Source of the DNA: Serripes groenlandicus
Taxonomy: Eukaryota > Mollusca > Bivalvia > Cardiida > Cardiidae
Direction: 5' to 3'
DNA length: 64,000 bases
Assembly (NCBI GenBank): GCA_031761405.1
Contig: JASEVX010000003.1
Location: 61,057,965-61,121,964, forward strand
In this document: one piece after another, positions 47,301-59,300 of the stretch
Position numbering within the stretch: position 1 is the first letter of the stretch
Layout of the letters: the number at the start of each line of letters is the position of its first letter
Program-made: the position numbers and the translations under genes
The notes under the pieces: model-generated
What the model saw: only the letters and a program-made list of their open reading frames with translations
Database searches by the model: none
Told to the model about the DNA's origin: nothing

Positions 47301-50300
47301 TGGGGCTGTCGATATAATTGTGAATATTATACGACGTGACATGACGTAACAAGACATATTGGCAGTTTAAAACATGTGAATGGTTATACGTAAAAAAAGT
47401 CAAATGTAAAAATGTAAATAAAGATGTAGCAGAGTTCATGTTTATATTAACCGACCGTCAACCAGATGCAATGGATATTTGATAAATTCCAGTTTATTCA
47501 AGATGTTGCGGCTTGTTCACGCTTCCCATTACATGTAGATGCTCCAGGAAAACCAACCTTAACGTAATTATTACACGTGTTGAAGAAACCCAGTCCACAC
47601 ATCAATGCTACTATGAATTCTGATGTACATAAACTTTCTTTAAACGTTATAAGACTATTCGGCGAACAATGCAAGGACCAGATCAGACTGGGTGGTTACA
47701 CTGATCACAAATGTCTTACGGTTTGATGTCGAGAAACGTCGCTTACGTTTCCCTGAAAGGTCATGACTCACAGGTCAATGTGAACTGTCATTTATTAAGC
47801 ACAAACTTTTCTGTGCATATTTACTTTTGAACATTGGTTGTTATATTTCACGTAGCCGAGCCCCAGTAGCTCCCGACGCGGGCTGTTAATTTAGGGGTTG
47901 TGAATTCGAACCCCAGCTCGGCCAACTTTCGTTCCGAAGTTTCACAAAAGTCACTGTGACAAGCGACGTTCGTCTTCAACCAATGGGCTAACAGTCTATG
48001 TTGAAAAGCAGCCAGTTGTTTGTGGAGTACTGGTATGAGAAAGTCAGGTATTATATAGGTAATTGAACTGGTCGCCGTGATATGACTAAACTATTCTGGA
48101 AAACGGTGTTAAACTCCAATCAATCAATCAATCAATTATATTTTACTTTCAATTTGTTATTAAATTCAAATGACGCATGACAGCAATAAAGCATATTTAG
48201 TGAACCGACCATGTTATGCGTTTATTACGTTTGACAGTTGGATACACACGGACATTAACGCTCTTTTCACTAAACTCTGTCTGTGTGTCTCTTTCAGATA
48301 TGAAGCCCTTCGCTTGTCGACAGGCCTTAGTGACTGGGATAGTTTCAACTGGCGAATACTTCTATGCATCATGGCTTTTCGATTGTTGGTATGCCTCGCC
48401 ATGGTTAAAAGTATCAAGAGTATTGAAAAGGTATTTTAAACGCATATATTGTATACCTCGTCCATCTATCGTTACGTTTGTGTTTACGAGATACACGTTC
48501 TCAGCCATTTTGTAAACAATCGCGGATGAATACAAAAATAGTGATTCGGTCATGTTATATTACATACGTGACATATAAACAAATACGTAATTGTTATATT
48601 AGATCGGGTACATGCATTGACATGTGATAACTATATATATAATGTTCACTCGTGTATGCTTATCCGCTGCCTGATTTGTTTCATGAAGATAAATTATTGA
48701 CTAAAAACAACTGATGGAAATATATTTACGTATGCCAATATCAGTTTAATTCGGTCGAGTAATTCTCATTGTGAAAGTTCAAACTATTGTCTACTTTCTT
48801 TTCAGGTCATGTTTTTCACCACATTCATCCAATTCGCCTTTATGATCGTTGTGTTTATCCGATCTCTGACGTTACCCGGTGCAGCGGATGGTTTGTTAAG
48901 ATTTTTCCGAACAGATTTCTCGAGTCTTTCTAATCCGAGGGTAAGCGACCCTAGAACTCTTTCAGCACCAAGCAGACTATTCCATGTTCAAAATCGGGTT
49001 ACTTTATTGTTTAATGGAATAACAGTTCAAGTTTAATTTGATAAGTAAAATGCAAACAATGCTGATTTCAACATTATGGCCAAAATTAAGTTTCGAACTG
49101 TTTATTTCTTACTTTGTTGTCACTATAAGCAATATATGCAAAGGTTTCAACATTTCAGAATTGTGATCTCCATCTGGAGTTCAGCAACTTTAAAATCACA
49201 ACAATAAGAGCAACACTTGACAGAGCGGACACGAGGCTGATGAGGAGTTACATCCCTTGTTTATATATAATATCTTTTTTTCAATAACTTGCCTGACGCC
49301 TATGGATGTACCTGCAGATGTTTCGTTGCAATTAAAACAAAGAAAATGACAGGTTTAACTGATTAAATTGGATTTACGTTTCAGATTTGGATTGAAGCCT
49401 TTCTGATGTCATTCTACACGATGTCCTTTGGGTGGGGTACCTCCTTCATGTTGGGGTCACATGCCAAATTTAAAGATAATAGTATAAGGTAAATATATAG
49501 ATGATAATGCCGGAAGAACATTACACAAGATATAAGAACGTATATTGTCGTGGCCATATGTATTTGGTTATCTCAATAATCTTTATAAGTCGAACATGTG
49601 ATAATACGAATCTTTTGCTTTACTCGAACCAATTCCTGGAATGCATCTGTCTTTTAAAAAAAGCTTAGCAGTGCCGTTGCCTTGTTATGTTTGTATCACC
49701 AACTTGCTTTTCATAATAAACATACACGTATAAAGTAACTACGCAGCTGAACATACATGAATGAATTTATCTTAAATCGAGAGAACAAACCGATAGATCG
49801 AGGTAATTTATGGATCACTTCTTTCGACTTCGAGTCATCACTGATTCACTGTATACAAAATAAGTTCTACCGTTTTCACATCTTTTATTCTCTTGGAGAT
49901 GACGGCCAACATGTCAGTGTGTCAATTTAAATAATTAAATCACTTCCCTGGCGGCCATGTTTTTCGACAAAATGACACGGCTTGAATTTAGAAGAGGGTG
50001 AACCAAGGAACATGTCTATTCAATTATTAGGAAATTGGACAGATATTGTTGGAGGAGAAGGTTTTTATTTTATTTTTTAACCATATGAACCAAAACAGCC
50101 CGGCACCCTGGCGGCTGTGTTTTTCGATCAACCATCAATAACTTACTACAACATGACGTCATAATTCAGATTGTTGGTGTATATTTTCAGGACATGCGTC
50201 ATGATACCCCTTGTTGACAGTTTCGTTGCCATAATGACGGGAACTATCTGTTTCTCTGTTATGGGAAACATGGCGGCTGCTTACGGTGTACAAGTTGACG

Positions 50301-53300
50301 AAGTATTCAGCTCAGGTTAGTAACTATTTTTAATAAATGAACCGTCCCGCGAGAAAACCAACATTGTGGACTCTGCGTAAAGTATCGACCCGAATCAGCC
50401 TAAGCATGCTGCGCAGGCTTATACGGATAGACACTGTTCGCCTCCTGTGGATGGTCTGTTTCAAGAATCATTACTCTTTACCTCTATCCCCCTGAGACGG
50501 AATGTGTCGGCCCGGATCAGTCTGCGTGAACTGCGCAGGCTGATCTGGGTCGATACATTACGCAGATGCCATACTGATGGTTTTCTCGCGGGACGGCTCA
50601 TATAGGGAGTACTATGTTGAAGCAGTTATACCTCGGTTTGTATTGTACTAAGATGAGCATGGGAAGAGTATTATTTTTCAGTAAAAATTATTTCAAACTG
50701 CTGAGGATATGTTAATTTATATATTTTTCTCTCATTCGTTTGAAATGTCACTAACATGAACATGTATTATGATTAAATATGCATGTTTATTTTTATTTTC
50801 ATGTGAAACAGTAAAATGTTTATTACGGATTAAACATATTTATACCTGCAATAAGAAAGCAGAGAAAGAACTAGGTGACTGATGATAAACACAATTTTAA
50901 AACAACTATATTATGTCTCTGAAGGCTAAACACACTTGTTAGGCAAATGACCATATTACATCTCTTGCAAAAGGAAATGTTCATATTTCATGTCATGATA
51001 TTTGTTTATCAAAATGTTTATGTCGTCCTCAGCATGAATAAGTCCATTCTTGTTTATGTAAACTGACCCTTGTATGTAAAGATACGTATGTTTGAAAGCT
51101 CACCACTGTGGTATTGGAACATTTACAAGCAATGCCAAATGAATAATGACCTTGTATCTCGTGTGCATATTGAAGCTTGAGGTGTAAACAAATACTAGCT
51201 TAAGCATTTAATGACCACACACATATAACAGTCTTACAAAAACACACTAGATATTAGTTGTTTGTATGGGGTTTACTTCGCCATCATTAGATTTTCAGCC
51301 ATATCAATGCGTTTCCAGGGTTAATTACCAGTAGTTCTGACAAGCTTATCGTGACTGCATCGCATCAGTTGTACTGCTATCCCCATAATCCATCATGTCA
51401 ATGACGGGAGCCAATGTTACACATTTAGCTGGACAATTCTGAGAATATGATATTTACTGTACGTACCCTGGCGTCGGCGTCGGCGTCATACTGTGGTTAA
51501 GGTTATGCATGCTAGTACATATATTTCACCATAGGTCAGTTAATACTAGATGGTTTGTATTGGACATTTCTACAATGCTTCCTAACTATTGAACCTATGT
51601 AAATAATCAAACTAGTTAACTCTTTCCTACATATAATACAATATATGGTCATTCTTTTACTTAAAACATATGGAAAAAGAATTGCGCGCTCAGGTCTCTG
51701 TAACTATTTAATGCATTTCATTGATACGTTAAACAACCCTTCCAAACCACCACTACTATGTAAATAATCACGTTAGATAACTATATCGCGCATAAAATGC
51801 AAATAATGGGCCTTTATTATTTAAAATAGACATTCTGGTTAAAGTTGTGCATGCAACTACATTAGAGTCCGTATCTCAGTAACTAATGAGCGGTGGAATA
51901 GTGGAGCGCGCTGTCTTACAGACAGCTCTTGTTAAAGTATTCGGTATGACACCTATACTTCCAGTGGCCATTGCGAGAGACCTAAAACTAGAATCGAATC
52001 ATGAAGGTTTTAACTTTTAAGCCACTAGCAATGTGTGGTTTTCAAACGTGAGATGTAGGAAGACATGTTGACGTCAGACGTGCTGTTGTTATGAGATAAT
52101 GGAAGACATGGTGACGCCAGTGGTGTTGTGGTACTGAGATGAAAGGAAGACATGTTGTCGCCAGACGTGGTGTTGTTTTGAGATAATGAAAGGCACGTTG
52201 ACGCCAGTAGTGTTGTGATACTGAGATGAAGGAAGACGTGTTGACGCCAGCAGTGGTTTGGTACACTTGTATTTTATTTTCTACCCACAGGTATATCCAT
52301 CGGTGTCATATCTTACATAACCGCGTTGGCCGCCTTACCCTTGCCACAGTTATGGAGTGCAGGCTTCCTGTTTTCGGTGATAATGTCCGGAATAGATACT
52401 CAGGTACAACGTAATACATGAGCCGTCCCACGAGAAAACCAACAATCTGGACTCTGCGTAGAGTATCGACCACGACCAGCCTAAGCATGCCGCGCAGGCT
52501 TATCCGGGCAGACACTTTTCGCCTCCTGTGGATGTTCTGTTTCAGGAATAACTACTGTTTACATATATCCCACTAAGACGGAATGTGTCGGCCGGATCAG
52601 TCTTCACGGACAGCGCAGGCTGATCTGGTCGATACATTACGCAGATGTCTATCGCCGCAGCCTCACGAGAAAACCAACAGTGTGGACTCTGCGTAAAGTA
52701 TCGACCTGGATCAGCCTTAGCATGCCAAGGAATGTGTCGACCCGGATTAGCCTGCACGGGCTGCACAGGCTGATATGGGTCGATACATTTACGCAGTGTC
52801 CATCATGTTGGTTTTCTCGTGGAACGGCTCAAATCTCTTATATCTCTGTATTTAACTCTTTCAGCGACAATAGTAATATTTTTTTTATTTTTTTTTTCAA
52901 ACAAAGCTGATTCGGGTGCCCGATATTGAACATGGAAGAGTCTACTTTAGGAAATTCAGCTTCGAACGAGTTAAATGTTTCATAAGGAGTCAATCCTTTT
53001 CAAGTAACCGGTGTGTACAAAACATATTGGTGTGTAAAACAGCTGTCACATTACTGTTACATGATATTGGTGTGTCAAACAGCTGTAACATTTCTGTAAC
53101 ATGATATTGGTGTGTAAAACAGCTGTAACATTTCTGTTACATGATATTGGTGTGTAAAACAGCTGTCACATTTCTGTAACATGAAATTGGTGGTAAAACA
53201 GCTGTATCATTTCTGTTACATGATATTGGTGTGTAAGTCACATTTCTGTAACGTGATATTGGTGGAACGCCTGTCATGGTTAAGCTTATCCTGCTTTACA

Positions 53301-56300
53301 ATCCGCCTCAGAGGTGAAGAGGTAAAGCGTCCGCCTCGACTGCGGGAGTTCGCGGATTTGATCCCTAGTCAAGTCATGCTAAAACCATTAACAATGGTAG
53401 TTATGGCTACCCTCCTTGGAGCTCAGGGATGCGGGTTTAGCATTACGACTTGCTGATTTCAGGATAAATTCAGTACTAGTAACTCAGGACACGCCGTAAT
53501 TTAACTGATAACTCGGCGTAAAATACCAAACAATCAATCAATCATGATTTACACGTCGTATATATATCACGGTTTTATATCACATTTACCTGTTTACTAC
53601 ATTTGCGAAATATATTCCTAGTTGAGCCTACATGTCTGTGCTGTCTAATCTTGGTCAACACTGTTAGCCACACTTGTATCAATTTGTATTTGTTTGCCTG
53701 TTTTATTGGGGGTTTCCGCAGTTTCCAACATTGTTTCAGTTATATCACGGCGACAGTTCACTCATTCATGATCCTTTTATAAACAATAATTTTACTAGAA
53801 TAGGAAATGTGCGTTATTAAAGGACACTTCACGAACGCGACTGACGATCAAGCCCGGCACACCCGATTCTAAATCCCCGACGTTAACAACTCGTCACAGT
53901 TTTGCAAGAACTCAAAAATGACGACACTAGGCGCGTATTCATATTTTACTAACACATCGAGTGCTCGACGAGTGTTATTTTAACACTGTAATTTTATTGG
54001 TTGAATACGCGGCTAAGCATACGTTGAATGCTCGGTGTGTTTGGACAATCTGAATACGCTAGAGTTGCTCAAATGTAGCGCGATAAGGGTAAAGGCAATT
54101 AGCGATGTGGATGGACAACGAAAAGGGTCCTTTTCATATTGTTGTCTCATATATTTTAAAGCTTTTGTCTTTTTACTTTTTGTTAAAGCGTTAAGCCTTT
54201 GCAGTTTAATTTCATTCGAGTTCGCTCGGTCTCTATGCGCCCGTTAACGTTAGTCATCGGAATGATACCTAGTTTGCACTTTTTATGTTATCGTATCACT
54301 GCGTAGGAGACTTGTCCCGGTACAAAATAAATAATATGTCATTCAATAGAATCTGAATTGTAATATAAATGTGTGATTTCACCTGTGTAATAACGTGAAA
54401 TAAGGCGCTTTTGAAAAAATGAACTGTAAATCTGTTTTCATTTTTTTGACAAAAACGTATGGCATCACAACGTTAACAAACGTACATTCTTTATTATCTA
54501 TTTCACAGGTGGTACCCGTCGAGATGAGTCTACAGGTGATTGGCGAGATGGTTCCCGGTCTATTTCCCAAACACCGGCTGCTTGCTCTAATATTATTTTC
54601 AGGGTCGCTTGTTGTGTTTGCCTTACCAACAGCAACTGGCGTAAGTATGTTTATCTACATCCTCGGTACACAGGCTATTCATAAAATATTTAATCCCCTG
54701 GGCAAATTGGCTGTACAAATCTCGTACTCATGAATAATTTATCAGGTGAAATGCAGCCTTTTGATTGGCCGCATGACACAAACCTTTTGCGATACTAAAA
54801 TTACAGTGTTGTTACGGAGGAAATCATGGCACATGCTTTACGAAATTTCGCTAGCCAATTTGCCCAGGGTATCATATATTTAATGAATAGCCTGGGTACC
54901 GAGGATGGTTTATCTACGAATGACTTCATACTGGATGGGCAATGTCACACAGAAAAAAGGTATTTTTGGTATTCGCCACCAACGATTAACCGGATCCGCT
55001 TATGTATCCGAGTAATCGGATACGGATGTTTCCTGTTCGCTTATTTGTCGAGCGAGCTTACTCGTATTTTCCGGAGAACGAGAATGATCAAATATAAACT
55101 AAGCAAGTATGCAATTGTCAGGGGCGTAGCCAATTGCTGTTAGCAACAAACAACGCATGAGAAGCTGCGCGAGAAAATAAGTTCATCATGGATTCAACAA
55201 AACTGCATTTAAAACGTTAGGATCTCCCCCATAAATATCATTTTAAAGTTGCTGGAACATCAGTGAAAAACTTAAGGCGTGAGTACTCCAATATAAGTTT
55301 AAGAAATGCTTTAGAAATTAATGCACCGAGAGATCAAATATGGACTCTTGTTAACATTATTAACATTCGCGAAGAGGAACGGAAAAAAAGAAAGAAGTCA
55401 CGTGAAATATACAGTGGCGGATTAACTGGGGGTTTGGGGGGGCGGGGGGGGCGTAGGGCCCGTGCGTCGGAAAATTAATGGTAAACAAAGAAAAAGCGTG
55501 GCAAATGTAGTGGCGGCCGATATGGCCCGTGCCCGACTCCCCCCACCCCACGAAAGAAGTCAAGTGAAATATACAATGGCGGATTAACAAGGGGTTTACA
55601 GCTTTATTTGAGTTATATCACTGCGATAGAACATTTTACTTTTTCATGATCCCTGGACAGTACTTCGCTAGGAAATATACCTTGTCAAATGGCCAGTGTG
55701 ATCGAGCCTTTGACGCTCGGTTCAAAAGCACCAAAACCTAACGACTCGGTCACGGCAGATTCCTATAACCAGTTTTAGATACAGCAAGGAATCCGCTGTG
55801 GTCGAGTGGTTAGCGTCGGGGATTTCGAAACCGGGTGTCCCGGGTTCGATCCCCAGTCGCGGCACCTCGGTCATGGTGGAGTGCCCTTTGGCAAGGCACA
55901 TTTTCTAGCCTTGTACTGGTTTGTTTACCAATGGATCATGAATAAGTGAACTGTCGCCGTGATATAACTGAAATAATGTTGAAAGCGGCGTAAAACCCCA
56001 ATAAATAAATAAATATTGAGATACAGCAATAAGAACAGTTAACATCAATATAGCAATTATTGCCAATCGTGTAGTAGTTTCGAAGTAAAAATATGTTTTG
56101 TAATGTCACCATACATGTAACTACGAAAATGGAAACAGTATTTTTTTAAAATGTTCTAAGTTTGCAACATCTGCGTCACTTACATGTATGTTATGTTTCC
56201 AAATTGCCCTGAAATCAGACAAGCAGATTCAGAGGAGATGAACGTTTAAGCAGTGTAGGCGTAGAATTTCCCGGTTCTGATGCCAAAGCAACCAGATTCC

Positions 56301-59300
56301 TTCAAATCTAAAATATATGTGAACAACTTAGTCGAAACCCTATTGCTATCTATCGATATTATTATCATAACTACGTACAAGAAAGAATAGTGGGGTACAT
56401 GCAGTTGTTAACATTTTCACAAGAGTAAAAAATAAACAGGTTGCCATAGAAACCATAGCACTAAATATCTGTTCATGACCCATACATATAAAATGAAATA
56501 ATCACAGAATTGTCAAATTCCATCATTTTCTAAAGACCCATTATTAAATGAACAAGTAAGTTTTTTAAGGGATTAAACATCCATTTTATGTAAAAACGTT
56601 TCCGGTATAGAGCAACGATATTTTGGCATGATATAACAGAGAATGTAACACTTAGAGATTAAAGGGCTTAAACATGGATGTTGCTGAACATTTAGAAATG
56701 TTAATGTATATACAGTTTACCAGTTTACCATATATATATCTGATAACTACGGAATACTGTTTTGTGCATATCCTACCATCCTACCATCGCATGTTAACGA
56801 GAACGCGATGGTAGGATAGTAGGATGATAGGATGGTAGGATGGTAGGATAGTAGGGTGCTAGGATGGTAGGACAGTAGGATGGCGATGGTAGGACAGTAG
56901 GACAGTAGGATGGCGATAGTAGGACAGTAGGATGGTGATAGTAGGACAGTAGGATGGCAATATGTCCATCCTACTATCCTACCATCGCCATCCTACTATC
57001 CTATAATCGCCATCCTACTATCCTTCTATCGTCATCCTACTGTCCTACCATCCTAGCATCGTACTATCCTACCATCCTACCATCCTATCATCCTACTATC
57101 CTACCATCGCGTTCTCGTTAATATGCGATGGTAGGATATGAACAAAACAGTATTCCGTAGATAACGGACTAAATTTATATCAATTGATTTCAGGCTGGTG
57201 CTTATATCTTTCTATGGATGGATTGGTACGCTGGTGCCTGGGTCGGGACAATATGTGCCTTCTTAGAAATAATCGTAGTAGCCTGGATTTATGGTATGTT
57301 AGATAGGTAGTCATACTGGAGTATTGTGACAATATTGTGGCGAAATTGGACACTTACATCGATGCTTCATTCTGGCCATACCTCCAAAGGGCTACACCAA
57401 TAGGGCACAGTGTCTGGTCTACAAAGTGTATAAAGTTGACCACTTGATCAGCCAAGTCTAAACGCGTCTGATCTGTGCAGTATCCATGTGTATTCTTTGC
57501 TGAGTCCATGGTACTCGTGCGCATGCGTCAATGGTGGCTGTCACCACTAGGGAGCTACTCTAAACACTCCTTCCTTCTAGGGAGGTTGTAAATTCGATTC
57601 CGATACATGAGTCTATAATTATACCACATATGTTTTTACAAAGTCTGAGAGATAACAACAGTTTGGAAAAAAAAGTACCAGCAAAGGTAGTTCTCTTGAT
57701 TTGGTAAATTTATACCAATACGTGCCTAGTATATAGATAATCTATTCTGGTGTACTGTGACACTATTTACCAATCTTGAGTTTTTTCAATATAAAACATG
57801 TGCACCTGTATCAAAAAAATACAATTACTTGCTATTGGTCAAAGGGAGATAGCAACTGGAAAAAAATAACGAAGAAAAACTGTATCAGAAAAGTTATTTC
57901 TCTTGATTGGGAACATTTATGCCATTACGTGTCCTATTGTATATACATACATAAATATATCCAATTCTGGAGTATTGTGACAATACGTACCAATCTTGAG
58001 TATTTTCAATATAAACTTGTGCACCTGTATAATTACATGGCAGATGTTTGCGCAAAACTAGATATTGGTCAAAGGGAGATAGCAACAGAGAAAATTAACA
58101 AAGATAAATGCATCAGAAAAGTTATTTCTCTTGATTAGGAAAACTGATGTCAATACTTGTCCTATTCTCCTTCCTATCACACACTCTTCAGTGTAAATAA
58201 TCCTTTCCTTCACACATACGCTTTCTGAAGCCTCTGCAGCAAACCAATTTTGAATACTTTGTGGCAAAAAAAGAAATTGCTCATAATTTTTTTTTTTTTG
58301 CCACAATATTTTTAACTCTATGCAACAGTTAAACACTCATTCATAGAGATTTTCCATATGTTGTCTATATGTTTTTTAATTTGTCATCTGTAGATTGTTT
58401 ATTTGTGGGAAAGGGTTTTTATTCAAATCATAACCTAACTTTCAAGTAGTACAGAGTTGTTTTATATCGCTTACACTCGGACAATGGTTAATCATGTCAT
58501 ATTCTGTTTACAGGGATAGATCGATTCAACAGTGATATCCTATTGATGATAGGCAGACCAATTCCGGGTTTTATTCGGGTGATAATTGCCTTTTTTACAC
58601 CGTGCCTTGTACTGGTATGTATGGATCATTATTTTAGGTCAAAGGGAGGCAATTCCGAAAGGATACTGCAAATGAATAGAAAAACTGAAGTTGTCTCTCA
58701 TTGGACAATAATAATAATTTTGTTGAAAGTTGAAAGTGGTTATTGTATGAAATTCCATACCCTCTGACTGATGTGTAACCGAACTACATTGTTGGCTTTA
58801 AGTCTTGATCCATTTAATGAATTGTGTAACTTATTGGACTTGCTGGGAAAGTACTTAGTCCATAATGCTATAATGGTCGCCTATTGCAAGATGAATTCCT
58901 GCTCTCTGACCTAAGTTCGTTATTCATATGTGAACAATGCTCGGCGAAAACCATGTTAGCTCAAGTATTTCATCTGTGACGAATGACTGACCTGCTAAAC
59001 CATGCTTAAGGATCAAACTATAAATTCGAGTTTACAGAATGTACTTTAACCCTTCTATGATTAAGTTGCGAACAGTGCAGAGCCAGATCTAATTTCTCTG
59101 GTCGCAAACAACCGATAAGTTGGTTTACGCAATTCATCTTTTCTGTATATGTTTTATAAAACATGTAATGGCTATATCATATGCCTAGAATGGAGTGAAC
59201 TGGTTTTGCTCCACAATATCTCAATTATTACTCCTTTAAAGTCTTAGTTGTGGGTTCTCAGCTTTTAAAAAGCCGAGCCTCGGTAGCTCAGTCGGACAAA

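Noticed and set aside
54826..55143. 105-codon open frame starting inside the 250-bp MITE
   Set aside because: It begins in the transposon's terminal inverted repeat, runs into intron, lies on no splice pattern and shows no family resemblance.
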